Assembly (NCBI GenBank): GCA_020226215.1
Contig: CM035231.1
Coordinates: 52,170,876 to 52,234,875 of the forward strand
DNA: 64,000 nt
Direction: 5' to 3'
Source: Sindora glabra
Lineage: Eukaryota > Streptophyta > Magnoliopsida > Fabales > Fabaceae
A model generated the notes under the pieces. It was not told where the DNA came from, did not search any database, and saw only the letters and a program-made list of their open reading frames with translations. Position numbers and translations under genes: made by a program. Positions 11,345-24,357 of the stretch are shown here, one piece after another (the stretch's first letter is position 1; the number at the start of each line of letters is the position of its first letter).

Positions 11345-12955
11345 GCAGATAACAAAGCATAGGACTCACCCATTTTTGTTTCTCTCATCAGGTAGGAACA
11401 AAATGAGAGAAAATCGGGCACTACATCTTTTTTTTCCCCATTCTACCTTCATCATCAGGAGCTGCATTTTCTTTTGCTTTTACATTGTGGTAACCGAAGA
11501 CAAGAGTACTACTTCTTCTACTGATATTTTTGAGTCCAAAGGCTTCTGCTTTTACTTCTACTTTTGTGTGCTACTAGTATTCCTTTATCTCTGCTTCTTT
11601 TTCTAGTTTATGAGATTTGTAATTGTTGAGAATGTTTATGGTGTTGTATGTTGTATCTACAATTAATGCACTGCCATCGATGAGCACCTTTCATGGCAAA
11701 TTCAATGCTAATTAACTAGTTACAAGTCGACATGCATCACAAAGCTCTAATGGCTTGCACACATTTACAACCAACCACCAACATGATTCTAACTCCAGAT
11801 CTATTTCAATGTAGTTCTATCACTGGACTATCCATCTAGGTCACCCCTATTGACTTGGAAACCAAGCACAACCCAATTTGGAACCCAAGTAGAAAGTTCT
11901 TTTATAAAAAAAAAAAAATTAAAACTTATAATTTCATATTATTTTTTATAAAAATAATAATATTCTTTTCTCCAAAGAATAATAATTTTGAAAAAAAAGA
12001 TTTTTTTAGAAAAAAATTAAATAAAACCTATTTTTTTCTAAGACCTTCTAATTTTTTTGTGAATACTTCCTATATAAAAATACTAACATTTGTGTACATG
12101 CAATTTAATTAATTGAAATTAAAATTTTCAAGTAGATTTACAAAAAAAAAATTTTAAGCAGACAAAATTATGTTCATTTCACATTATGCATGCACACAAA
12201 TACAAGGAAATATATAAAACAAAATTGTGTAAGTAACACAATTAAAGAAATGGCATCTTTATAAATTTTCATATAAATAAGTATTTAAACTATTAGATAC
12301 ATATATGTAGATATCAAAAATTGAACTTTAACTATAAAAAAAGGAAGAAAACTTTTTTAAAATATCAAATATCACTTAAATTAAAGGAACTCATTACAAA
12401 TTGCATCTTCTTATTATCAATTTATCAGCATGCATGGTTTAATACTTGTAGCAACAAAGGCTCCATCAAAGGATCATGCAACATTTTAATGCATCCATTG
12501 GGACCTAAACCTTTTTTTTTATTAAGTTTATCTTAGTTAATACAGGAGACATACCCTACACACGAATTAATTTTATCACCTATATGCCCTAAATTAGACT
12601 CACACAAATAAATACATTATTATAGTAAATATTATTTCAATCTTTTACTAATTTAAATATATTGCATATGTTTATTTCATGGAAATAATTAATATTAGTT
12701 TAGTATATCTTCAAACATATTTCTAGGTTTATGTTTGATTATTGTTTCTACATTATTATACTATTTCATAATAGTATTAAAAAATTCTATTAATTTCTTA
12801 AGTAATAATTTTATTTTATTTAAATTTCCAAATATTAGTTATCAATATTTTTTATAATTATTCTTCACTTTTATCAAAAACATATATTGATTGACATGAT
12901 AACCATTACATTTGCTTATTTAATAGTTATACATCGGAAATATTTTAAAGTGATC
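11345..12955. other. 5' non-coding part of the PIF/Harbinger element
   Basis: AT-rich, with a pyrimidine-rich stretch at 11430-11610. No coding region is supported; the frames seen are low-complexity. Confidence 0.4.
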
Positions 12956-14410
12956 ATGGAAGATAACGTGGATGATATATATGAAGAAAAATTGGAATTA
13001 GAAAAATTGATTCATCTTCATATGATAGAAGAATGGGAAAAATATGTCAAATGTATGTTGTAGTACTTATTTTCTATATTATTCATACAATGTATTTATT
13101 GAAATTAAAAGCAAATATTATGCACAAGCTTATTGATGGTAGAACTGCTAAAAAAGGTTAAATGTGACAACAATTGCTACAAAACCTATTAGAAGTTAAT
13201 AAATATTTTAATGTGATGCACATAAGTTCTTATGCTTTCCTTCAACTATGTGAAAAATTAAAAGCAACGAGTAAAGTGAGAAATTCTATATATTTTACAA
13301 TTAAGGAACAAGTTGTTAAATTCTTGCATATTTTGGCACATAACGTAAAAAATAAAACTATATCTTTCTTCTTTCATCAATCAAGAAAGATAATTAGCCA
13401 TCATTTTCATAACATTTTATGAGCTATTATATTACTTAAGGATGAGTTTCTTATGCAACCTTCTGCATTAAAGGTTCTTACATAAATACTTAATAAAATT
13501 ATATTGTATCCTTATTTCAAGCTAATATAATAAGCCATATAGGTTTATATTTAATTCACATAAATAAGTTTAATTGTCATAATATCTAATTAAATTTTTA
13601 AAAAATTAAAATACAAGATTATGTTCGAACTCTAGATGTGACACATATATAAGTTAAAGTACCAAGAAAAGATGTCCATCACTTTCTAAAAAGAAAAGAT
13701 TATCCAACATGAAATGTATTGACAGTATATTCTTTTGATATAAAATTCACTTATGTATTATTTGGTGAAGAAGGAATTGCATTTGACTTTAGAGTTTTTA
13801 AGCATGCTTTGAATAAGATGAGAGATAGACTTAAAATTCTAAGAAATAAGCTAAAATATAATTTGTCATTCACAAAAAGAAAATTTCATATAAGGTCTTT
13901 TCATAATAATTATGTTTTATGATATATATTTGTATGATTCTTATATTTTCTAGGCAAATTTTACTTAAAAGATGTAGGTTTTCCACTAAAAGGTGGACTA
14001 CTCACATCATATAAACTTATGTGTTATCACCTAAAGGAATACATAATATGTGATCTAAAAAATGTAAAAGAAATATTTAATTATCAACGTGCTTAAGAAA
14101 TATCATTGAAAGAGCACCGGAGGTTTTAAAAAAAATTTCAATAATAGCTAGTGACATAAAACCATACTATTCTTTTAGGACTATAACAGATATTACTATT
14201 ACATGTTATATATTACATAACTTTTTAATAAATGTTAATCCTGATCAACTTTTGATTGATAAAGTGGATCATGAGCTATTAAATGATAACATAGATAATT
14301 TTAAGGATCATGATACACTAAACACTAAGAAAGACTATAAGTAAGGATTCATTTTACAAGAAAGCATAGTAGCACATATATGGAGTGACTATCAAGAAAG
14401 CTTATCATAA
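12956..14410 (+). pseudogene. PIF/Harbinger DDE transposase remnant (HARBI1/ALP1-like)
   Basis: The stretch from an ATG at 12956 reads in pieces like plant Harbinger transposases. There is a helical N-terminal domain around 13174-13420 (FLHILAHNVKNK, HHFHNIL), then LDVTHI near 13630 in place of the usual L-D-G-T-H-[IV] carrying the first catalytic Asp. NVLTVYSFDIKFTYVL then matches the strand before the second catalytic region (13715-13760). After a probable intron ending TTTTCTAG at about 13954 come KFYLKDVGFPLKGGLLTSY and YHLKEYI (13957-14045), and finally the conserved CYILHNFL (14204-14230). In-frame stops and frameshifts break every part. The family assignment is confident and loss of function is certain. 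Confidence 0.85.
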
Positions 14411-14755
14411 ATTTCATTTATGCATTCAATAAGATTGTGTACCTTATTATGTGATGTTAATGATCCTTATGTAACTTAAGAACATTGCAGTTTTAAGGTT
14501 ATTGTATAAGACTTTAAATTAATAGAATGTCTCAATTTTTCTAAAAATTTTATCGCATTTATGTGTGTAAATTGTTTGTGAATTGAAATATACTATCATG
14601 CATCTTAGTTTTCCATGTACAATTTATATTATTTTATATTACTTGATTATATTATTTTATATTACTTGATTATATAATATTTTGTAGATTGAAGTATACC
14701 AAAGAATGAGAAATTAAATAATAAAGGAGAAACTTGTTTTAAAGACACATTATGA

Positions 14756-15048
14756 TGGACTCTTGAAATGGATACCATGTTATTAAATGTATTATTAGAG
14801 GAGGTCCATAAAGGAAATTGGCTAGATTTCACTTTCACTTCTTTAGCATATGCTATTGTGGTAACATCTCTTAAGTAAGCAATAAGACCCTTTTTTTTTA
14901 GAAATAACACATAAAAAATAGCATGAAAACTTTAAAGGATCACTTTAATAGCGCTATGATTTATTTCACAAGTGGAGTGAAGTTGGTTAGAATCCGACAA
15001 CACAAATGTTAGAAGGTAAACCAGAAGTTTAGAATGAGATCTACTAGG
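14756..15048 (+). pseudogene. Myb/SANT-like second ORF of the PIF element, 5' part
   Basis: The translation WTLEMDTMLLNVLLEEV followed by FTSLAYA matches the opening of the Myb/SANT-like (Myb_DNA-bind_3) domain that accompanies PIF/Harbinger transposases and is also found in L10-interacting Myb-domain proteins. Further on, NSMKTLKDHFN fits the next helix in another frame. The segment is cut at CTACTAG, where the copia element begins. The protein continues after that insertion at 25214. Several stops and frameshifts make it non-functional. Confidence 0.7.
15044..15048. repeat. Target-site duplication CTAGG, left copy (copia-1)
   Basis: CTAGG directly precedes the left LTR and recurs directly after the right LTR at 24353-24357. 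A 5-bp duplication is normal for Ty1/copia integration. Confidence 0.88.
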
Positions 15049-16658
15049 TATTGGTGTGTGTCTTAGGTGTCAATCATAAAGATGATTATAATATTACACA
15101 ATGTATTACGTTTTATTTTGGCAAAATAATTATTATATTTTATTTTATTTTATTTTATTTTATTTTATTTTCTATAAACTATAACTTAAATATAATAATT
15201 ATCCTTGGAATAGCTTTATTATTCCTAAAATACCTCTAGTTAAGTATTATTAGGAAAAGGATAGTAATAATACATCAAGACTAGCATGTATAATGATTGA
15301 TGATTATGAATCATGGATATATAATATTAAGTTAATACATTAGTACATTGTTAGTGAACAATGTACTAGACTGACCCACTGTGAGAATACTGCATGGATA
15401 AACGTGTCATTAGTTATTCTCATATGATCATAAATGCGCATAGTCCTTTTACCTGAAGTCATTATAGTTTCCTACATGAGGAGTTACTCACTTTGATATC
15501 ATCCTATGTCACCTTTAATCGAGATGACTAGTAGGACGTTGATTGGGTGTGTCACAAATCATGTAGAGGGAAGTAAGTCTTGTATAAAAGATTTTGTTAC
15601 TCTTGTATAAAAGAGAAATATTGTTGAACTCTTTGATTAAGTGAGACTTAGAAATGCATGACCATACTCAATTGGATCAATATGTGATATTGATCATTTA
15701 TTTTAAATATGTTCAATATCAAGAAATATAAATTGAACATTAACAAGAATGACACACTCCATGCCTCCAGTTCGATTTAGATATTATTACAAAAAGGATT
15801 ATGATACAAAATGTTAATCATATATTAGGTAAATATCGAATCATAGACATTCTTACTACTTAATTACTACTTAAGTGGCAGTGATATATTGCTAAATACT
15901 GCTCACTATCTATGACCTAAAATGAGTCATTATCAATGTAGTAAGAACTTACAGGGTCACACAAAAGGAATAGGAATGAGACAATAATTAATTAAATTTT
16001 AGTTGGACTAAAATTTAATTAATTAGACTTATTTTCATGCATATATATATTATTAAGATAATATATATTTATTCATATAATATATATATTATATATTATG
16101 TTATATTATTTGATATTAAAGTAATATCAGATAATTACGTTATTAAATATTAAATAATTATATTATTATTATTATCTAATATTAGATAATTAATAGATAA
16201 GTCTTATCTCTTCTCACTCTCTCTAGGATAAGGATAAAGTAATAGTTATTTAGTGTGATTAGGATTTTGAAGCATTATCCTAATAGGATTAGGATTGTAA
16301 TATGCCTTAGTTCTATAAAACGGCTTGAAGGTAGCACTTTGCATTCACGTACTTAAGCTTCAATCAAACCCTAAATCACTCTAGAAAATGTCCAAATCTA
16401 ATCCTAGTGAGAGAAACGAATCCTAACAGTTTCATGGAGGAGAGAAGTCGTTGTTCACTCTATATGGATACCGTAAAGACGTTATACCCTCCGGCTGGTG
16501 TTTAATTCATCTCGGTCTCTTAAGGATTCATTCAGAAAGAACACGAGCACAAATAAAGTAAAACCCTAATACTAGTTTATGACTTTTGCATGGATCCTAA
16601 GAAGGTTATAGATTAAAATTTTAAAATTCTGCTACGTGTGTTGATCCGAATCCTAATA
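15049..16658 (+). repeat. 5' LTR of copia-1
   Basis: It is a direct copy of 22709-24352. Its terminal dinucleotides have mutated from TG...CA to TA...TA, both single transitions. A TATAAAA box at 16314-16320, matched in the other LTR, marks the likely promoter. A (TATTT)n tract at about 15136-15170 occurs only in this copy. Confidence 0.93.
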
Positions 16659-16659
16659 G

Positions 16660-16672
16660 TGGTATCAGAGCA
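16660..16672 (+). promoter_or_regulatory. Primer binding site of copia-1
   Basis: TGGTATCAGAGCA begins two bases after the 5' LTR and is complementary to the 3' end of initiator methionine tRNA, the usual primer for plant copia reverse transcription. Confidence 0.92.
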
Positions 16673-17531
16673 TTTTGTAAAAACATAAATTCGATTATGT
16701 GTTTTACTATTTTTCTAAATGTTTATATGATAAATATTATGTTTGGGTTTAAATCAAAATTGCATGTTTTGATGAATATTTATGTGATAAATAAAATTAA
16801 ATTAGTTTCTGTTTAAACCAAATATATATGTGATATATATAAACTCGTGTTTGGTTCTGATTTCTTAGATATGTGTGTGTGTATGTGTGTGTGTGCGTGC
16901 GTGATATATATGATTTGCATTTTGATTCTGATTAGGAATTAATGAGATTAATTGAACAAATCTAATTATGTGTTTTCTGGTTCATATTCAAATTTATTTC
17001 ATGTGTAATTCTAGGTTTTGAATTGAATCTAAATTTATTTTCATAATTAATTCTGGGTTCTATTTTGATAAGATCAAATAGGATTAATTGCGTGCACATG
17101 ATTTAATACATGAAAATTATTTTTTTAAATAAAAAGGTTCTGTTACGAATCGAAATTAATCAAATTTATTCCTTAAATCAGTTTCTGTATATATGATATA
17201 CTCTGCATTTATGAATACAATCTATTCTACACAAAATTAATGTGATTAGTTCTGATTTTATCTTCGTATATAGATCAGTTTAAATTCGTTTAATGTGATT
17301 AGATAAATCTGGACTCATGTATGAAGCATATGCGTGAATGGTTTAATGTATTTGAACTTCATTAGATCTATTTGATATAATGAAATCTGTCCACTTTGTT
17401 TTGATGTAAATCCTACTTCGAAACTATGATTTGAATGTCAAATAAGGTTGAATTGTTCAACTAAAGGGGTGTGTCAATTGTTGATAGAAAAATTGCAATC
17501 TTAATGTTAGATAAATTCAATTTTTTGTCTA

Positions 17532-17604
17532 GGGGGCTCCGCCCCCCACACCCCCTGCAAGGGGCTTTGCCCCCTTAACCCCCGCCCGCTAACCAGTTAG
17601 CGGG
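17532..17604 (+). repeat. Cluster of three GC-rich hairpins in the copia-1 leader
   Basis: Three adjacent inverted repeats stand out from AT-rich surroundings: GGGGGCTCCGCCCCC (17532-17546), AAGGGGCTTTGCCCCCTT (17559-17576) and the perfect CCCGCTAAC/GTTAGCGGG with a 2-base loop (17585-17604). Each would form a stable RNA stem-loop. They lie between primer site and gag, where packaging or dimerisation signals usually sit in retroelements; that role is inferred, not shown. Confidence 0.8.
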
Positions 17605-18795
17605 ACCTCTATGTTAACTCTGCATAACGTTCAAAAATTATTTTTGTTCTTAAGATGCTATTTTAAAATATGATTTTTTATGATGATTATGTTATGATAT
17701 ATATATATATATATATATATTAATCATCCTGCTTATCTTAGTTACATATATTTGTTAGTAATTATTACATATGATGCATGAATGTGTTGCATAGTATAGC
17801 CCTTGGAGTTTTTATAGATGAATTTTAAATACAACCTGCGTGTCGTGTCTTCCTTTAATTTTCTAATGTACACTCTCTTCTATTCTCACTCCCCCCAAAT
17901 GTAACTTGGGGTTTCTATTATAAAATTGTAATCACAATGGAGCAACCTTTGCTTGGAATGAGGAAAAGTTTAGGAGCTATGAGACAAGAAGAAGTTAAGG
18001 AGTTAGTTTAGGAATATCATTAGAAAATAGAATTCTAGGCCATACTATGTGACATTTTAATTTTTTTATTATGTGATGATATTGATGAGCATGCATTTAC
18101 TATGTGATAGCATATGTTCCTACTATATGATAGTTTTATCCTTTGCTTGATATGAGATATGCAATAGTCTATTTTATTCATTTACTTTATATGGTGTATG
18201 AGATATGCTAGATATATTGCATGAATAAATAGGCTAGTTATGGTGAGATCTAATAATGATTAAGTTAAAATTCCTCATCTGAAATATTAAGTCAATAATA
18301 ATAAAATGATGCCTTCTAATACATGGCACTCATCAAGGCCTCGATCAACATAAGGTAAGTTTGTCAAAGCAAAATACCTCGTTTATCTTGGTGAGACGCA
18401 ACTGAATAATAGTGATATCTAAATGTCAATCATTGGGTCCAACTTAACTAGGATATCTCAATAGGATTGAGACCTAGAGGCATAGAGTTAAGTTTTAGTT
18501 CATAAGATGGACTAGAACAAATAGTGTTTACCTAACTATCCAAAAGTTGTATATGATACAATTGGCAAGTGTTGCCTACCTAAATAACTAAGTTTTAAGT
18601 GATTAGTCAAATCTAACTTAAGGCTTGGTGAAATATGGATCTTGGCCCACTAGAAAGCCTAGACAATGTAACTTTCCAAATTAATAGTAAGCACTGTTAA
18701 TTTAAATAAAATAATGGGAGGTACATTTAATAAAAGACCTCATTAAATATTTGAAACTTAATACTTACTTTGCATATTTCTATCGTAAATAACCA

Positions 18796-19602
18796 ATGGC
18801 TAATATATCAAATAATCTATCACTACGATCAGTCCTTGAGAAGGACAAATTGAATAGGACAAACTTCCAGGATTGATACAGGAATTTAAGGATAGTCCTC
18901 AAACATGAGTGAAAAATGTATATCCTAAAGGAACCTGTTCCTCAAGAACCTGAAGCTAGTGCCCCTCAGGCTCAAAAGGATGCTTATAAGAAGCATCATG
19001 ATGATGCATTAGACGTCAGTTATCTCATGTTATCTACCATAGACTCTGAGCTTCAGAAGTAACATGAGAACATGGAAGCTTATGACATGTTAGAGCATCT
19101 CAAGAAGCTTTATGAAGGCAAAGCTTGGCATGAAAGATTTGAGGTGATCAAAGCATTGTTTCAGTGTAAACTGGCAGAAGGAAACCCTGTTGGGCCTCAT
19201 GTACTCAAAATGATTAAATATGTTGAGAACCTTAAGAGATTGGGTGCTCCACTAGGTCAAGAGTTGGCCACAGACTTAATTCTGCAATTGTTGCCACAGA
19301 GTTATGGTCAATTCATCATGAATTACAACATGAATGATATTAACAAACCACTGCCAAAATTGTTAAGCATGTTAAGAATTGCTGAACAAAATTTGCAAAA
19401 AACTAAACCCAATACCATAATGATGGTTTAAAAGGGCAAAAGCAAAAGCAAAGGCAATGGCAAAAATAAGAAGGATTCCAAATCCAAAGGCAAGCCCAAG
19501 TCTAAGTCTTTTGCACTGAAACTAAAAAGGGGTGTGGCTAAGGAAGGGACATGCTTCCATTGCAGTCAAATCGAACATTAGAAGAGAAATTGTAAGTTCT
19601 AT
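18796..19602 (+). pseudogene. Copia-1 gag remnant with CCHC zinc knuckle
   Basis: From an ATG at 18796 the frame gives a copia-type capsid/nucleocapsid protein: an N-terminal part starting MANISNNLS, a central capsid-like part (19072-19430), a Lys/Gly/Ser-rich stretch (19435-19545) and a zinc knuckle CFHC...H....C at 19552-19593. In-frame stops at about 18874, 18909, 19060, 19429 and inside the knuckle at 19578 disable it; several look like single transitions such as TGG to TGA. The frame runs on into protease at 19603 without a shift, as in copia elements with a single gag-pol ORF. Confidence 0.85.
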
Positions 19603-22600
19603 TTGGAAGATTTGAAAAAAAAGAAAGGAAGTGAAACTTTTGCTTCAAGTATCTATATTATAGAAATTAATATTTTTGCTCTTATATCTTGGGTATTAGA
19701 TACCAGATATGGTTCTCACATTTGTACAAATGTGCAGGAACTACAAAGGAGTAGGACTTTGGATACTCAGGCTAAGGGTGAGGTGGACCTACGAGTTGGC
19801 AATGGAGCAAAAGTTACTGCCCTAGCTTTAGGAATATATCATTTATCTTTACCTTCTGGTTTAATAATTGAATTAGAGGATTGTTATTTTGTGCCTGCTA
19901 TTAGCAAAAATATTATTTCTATTTCTTGTTTGGACAAGAAAGATTTTTTATTTATAATAAAGAACAAAAGTTATTCAATTTATTTAAATAAAATATTTTA
20001 CTGCAGTGCACAAATATTCAATGGACTCTATATTCATGATATTGAAATGCCTATCTACAATATAAACTCTAAGCGATTTAAATCCAACCTATATCTGGCA
20101 TTGTTGTTTGGGCCATATAAATGAGAAGCGCATATCCAAGTTTCATAAAGATGGATTCTTGGATTTATTTGATTTTGAATCATATGAAGTATGCAAATCT
20201 TGTTTATTAGGTAAGATGACTAAAGCTCCATTTACTAGACACAATGAAAGGACTAATGATCTATTAAGTCTCATACATACTAATGTATATGGGCTTATTA
20301 GTTCACCTATAATATGAGATTTCCAATACTTCATTACATTTACTAATTACTTTAGTAGATATGAATATGTGTATCTTATGAAACACAAATCAGAATCTTT
20401 TAAAAAGTTTAAGGAATTCAAAAATGAAATGCAAAATCAACTTAGCAAAAATATTAAAACACTTCGATCAGATCGAGGTGGAGAATACTTAAGCTAAGAA
20501 TTTGATGACTATCTAAAGGAGTATGGTATAGTATCACAACTTACTCCACCTAAAACACCACAATGGAATAGTATTTTAGAGATGAGAAATCATACCTTGT
20601 TAGACATGGTACGATCTATGATAAGTCATACAGATCTTCCAATTTCCTTTTGCGGACATTCTCTAAAGACAGCTGCTTTTATGTTCAACTGTGTTTCCTC
20701 TAAAATGGTTTAAAAAACTCCATATGAGATATGAACTGGGAAACGTCCCAACTTGTCTTTTATGAAGGTTTGAGGTTGCGAGGCCTATGTAAAATGTCAA
20801 GTTTCTGGTAAGCTTGCACCCAAATCAGATAAGTGCTACTTTATAGGGTATCCTAAAGAAATTAAGGGATACTATTTCAACAATCCTAGTGAAGGCAAAG
20901 TGTTTATCGCACGAACTGGTATTTTTCTTGAAAGAGAATTTATCTCTAAGAAAAATAGTATGAGGAAAGTAGAAATTGAAGAAGAGCAAGACTTACAAAG
21001 TAACACTTACTAGCCCAAGTAACACAAGGCCCACGTAAGTCTGGTAGGATACGTTATGAGCTCGAGAAATATGAATTTCTTGTTATTCAAAATGGCGATG
21101 TTTTACTCATGGATCAAGATGAGCCCACAACCTACCAAGAAGCTATTAAAGGACTAAACTCTGAGAAGTGGCTTGAGGTTATAAGATTTGAAATGGATTT
21201 CATAAATACTAACTAAGTATGGACTTTAGTTGATCCACTTGAAAAAGTAAAACCCATTAGGTGCAAGTGGGTTTTCAAGAAAAAAATCGACATGGGTGGT
21301 AATATACAAAACTTTAAAGGGCGATTAGTCACAAAAGCTTATAAGCAAGTTCATGGTATAAACTATGATGAGACCTATTCTCTAGTTACCGTGCTTAAAT
21401 CCATTCGGATCTTGCTTACTATTACAGCCTTTTATGATTACGAAATCTAGCAGATGGATGTCAAAATTGCTTTCTTTAATGGAAAGCTTCTTAAGGATAT
21501 GTGTACATGACACAGCTTGAGGGTTTTATCATTCTTGAAAATGTTGGAAAGATATGTAAGCTACAACGATCTATTTATGAATTAAAGCAAGCTTCACGAA
21601 GTTGGAATATTTGTTTTGATGAAGCAATCAAAGAATTTGATTTCATAAAAATGAAGATGAATCTTGTGTTTACAAAAGGGTTAGTGGGAGCACAATTATT
21701 TTTCTCGTATTATATGTAGATGACATACTACTTATCGAAAATGATATCCCTACACTGCAAACAGTAAAGACTTGGTTAGGGAATTATTTCTCGATGAAAG
21801 ACTTAGGTGAAGCTGCCTATATATTAGGTATTAAGATCTATAGAAATAGATCAAAAAAATTGCTTAGCCTAAGTCAAAGTACATACATAGATAAAGTGTT
21901 AAAACAGTTTAACATGCAAGAATCCAAAAGAGAATTTTTGCCTATGTCACATGACATAAATTCGTCTAAAGCTCAGTGTCCTTTGACACAAGATGAGAAG
22001 GACCGCATGAATAAGATACCATATGCATCAGCAATTGGATCTATCATGTATGCCATAATATGTACTCATTCTGATATCTTGTATACTTTAAGCATGACAA
22101 GTCGGTATCAGTCAAATCCAGGTGAACATCACTGCACTACCATTAAGAATATCCTTAACTACTACTAAGGATTCATTCTTAATATATGGAGGAAAGGAAG
22201 AACTTGTTGTAAAAGGTTACACTGATGCTAATTTTCAATCCGACAAGGATGACTTTAGATTGCAATGAAGTTATATTTTTAGCCTAAATGGTGGTGTTGT
22301 ATACTGGAAGAGTTCAAAGTAGGAAACACTGGCCGACTCTACTACAGAGGCCGAGTATATTGCTGCATCTGATGCATCAAAAGAGACTGTTTGGATTAAA
22401 AAGTTCATTACTAAACTTGGCATTGTTCCTAGCATTGCAAACCTAGTAGATCTTTATTGTGAAAACAATGGGGCCATTGCACAAGCTAAGGAACTTAGAT
22501 CTCACCAGCGATCCAAACATATACTTAGGTGCTTCCATTTCCTTTGTGAAATCATTGATAGAGAAGATGTGAAGATATGTAAAGTACCAACTGATGATAA

Positions 22601-22634
22601 TATCGTCGACCCACTGACAAAGCCTTTAGCGTAA
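19603..22634 (+). pseudogene. Copia-1 pol remnant (protease, integrase, RT, RNase H)
   Basis: The protease active site is altered to LDTRYGSHIC (about 19690-19722), where Asp-Thr/Ser-Gly is expected. The GAG-pre-integrase HHCC finger appears as WHCCLGH...CKSCLLGK (20100-20215) after a frameshift near 20100. The integrase core follows to about 20700 with stops. Reverse transcriptase has KWVFKKK (21268-21288), LKQASRSWN, and the catalytic YVDD at about 21712-21723. RNase H reads STTEAEYIAASDA at about 22336-22374 and ends with PLTKPLA and TAA at 22632. At least three reading frames are needed to cover it. Confidence 0.88.
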
Positions 22635-22697
22635 AAAAAGTATGATGGTCATACTATATCATTTGGTATTAGATACATAAGTAATTGGCTCTAATCC

Positions 22698-22708
22698 AAA
22701 TGGGAGAT
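22698..22708 (+). promoter_or_regulatory. Polypurine tract of copia-1
   Basis: AAATGGGAGAT directly precedes the right LTR and is the expected plus-strand primer site of reverse transcription. Confidence 0.75.
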
Positions 22709-24352
22709 TGTTGGTGTGTGTCCTAGGAGCTAATCATAAAGATGATTGTAATATTACATAATGTATTACGTTTTATTTTGGCAATATAATTATTATATTT
22801 TAGGCAAATTGTAACTTAAATATAATAATTATCCTTGGAATAGCTTTGCTATTCTTAAAATACCCATAGTCAAGTATTATTACGAAAAAGATAGTAATAA
22901 TACATCAAGATTAGCATGTATAATGACTGATAATTATGAACCATGGATATATGATATCAAGTTAATACAAAAGTACATTGTTAGTGAATAATGTACTGGA
23001 CTGACCCACTATGAGAATACTGTATAAATAAATGTGTCATTAGTTATTCTCATATGATCATAAATACGCATAGTCCTTTAACTTGAAGTCATTATAGTTC
23101 CCTACATAAGGAGTTACTCACTTTGATATCGTCCTATGTCACCTTTAATCGGGATGACTAGTAGGACGTTGATTAGGTATGTCATGAATCATGCAGAGGG
23201 AAGTAAGCGATGTAGATGGAATTTTATTACTCTTGTATAAAAGAGAAATATCCTTGGACCTCTTGATTGAATGAGACTTAGAAATGCATACCCATGCTCA
23301 ATTGGATCAATATGTAATATTGATCATTTATTTTAAGTTTGCTCAGTATCAAGAAATATAAATTGAACATTAATAAGGATAACACACTCCACGCATCCAG
23401 TTCAATTTGGATATTGTTACAAAAAGGATTATGATACAAAATCTTGATCATATATTAGGTAGATGTCAAATCATAGACATTCTTACTACTTAAGTGGCAG
23501 TGATGTATTACTAGATACCGCTTACTATCTATGGCCCAAAATGAGTCATTATCAACGTAATAAAAACCTACAGGGTCACACAAAAGAAATAGGAATGAGA
23601 CAATGATTAATTGAGTTTTAGTTGAACTAAAATTTAATTAATTGAATTTATTTTCGTACATATATATATTATTAAGATAATATATATTTATTCACGTAAT
23701 ATATATATTATATATTATGTGATTTTATTTTATATTAAAGTAATATCAGATAATTACATTATTAGATATTAGATAATTATATTATGAGATAATATTATTA
23801 TTTAATATAAGATAATTATATGCTAATTTAATATTAGATAATTATATTACGATATAATATTATTATTATCTAATATTAGATAATTAATAAATAAGTCCTA
23901 TCTCTCCTCACTGTCTCTAGGATAAGGATAAGGTGATAGTTATTTAGTGTGATTAGGATGTTGAAGCATTATTCTAATGAGACTAGGATTGTGATATGCC
24001 TTAGTTCTATAAAACGGCTTGAAGGCAGCACTTTGCATTCACGCACTTAAGCTTCAATCAACCCTTAAATCACTCTAGAAAATGTCCAAACCTAATCCTA
24101 GTGAGAAAAACGAATCCTAGCAGTTTCGTAGAGGGGAGAAGTCATTGTTCACTCTGTGTGGATACCGTAGAGATGCTGTACCCTCCGATCGGCGTTTAAT
24201 TCATCTCAATTTCTCAAGAATTCATTCAGAAAGAACACGAACACGAATAAGGTAAAACCCTAATACTAGTTTATGACTTTTGCATGGATCTTAAGAAGAT
24301 TTTGGATTAAAATTTTAAAATTCCGCTGCGTATGTTGATCCGAATCCTAACA
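22709..24352 (+). repeat. 3' LTR of copia-1
   Basis: It retains the canonical TG...CA ends, unlike the 5' copy. A TATAAAA box lies at 24009-24015. It contains an AT-rich duplication-prone patch at 23745-23885 that is longer than in the 5' LTR and accounts for much of the length difference. Confidence 0.93.
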
Positions 24353-24357
24353 CTAGG
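24353..24357. repeat. Target-site duplication CTAGG, right copy (copia-1)
   Basis: Matches 15044-15048 exactly. After it the sequence continues TACTTACTTTATT; removing the element restores ...CTACTAG|GTACTTAC..., which reads like a 5' splice site. Confidence 0.88.

Larger units (their letters stand above)
15049..24352 (+). mobile_element. Ty1/copia LTR retrotransposon (copia-1), about 9.3 kb, inactive
   Basis: Two direct LTRs of about 1.6 kb, a 5-bp target duplication, an initiator-Met-tRNA type primer site and a polypurine tract define the element. The domain order gag, protease, integrase, reverse transcriptase, RNase H is the copia order. Both gag and pol carry many stops and at least two frameshifts, and the LTRs have diverged visibly (substitutions, a microsatellite, small indels), so the insertion is old. 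The long leader (16659-18795) holds a run of GC-rich hairpins. The element lies inside the Myb-like ORF of a PIF/Harbinger transposon and in the same orientation. Confidence 0.95.

Noticed and set aside
11376..12112. Short plus-strand frames rich in Phe, Lys and Asn
   Set aside because: Low-complexity translations of pyrimidine- or A-rich DNA inside the PIF element.
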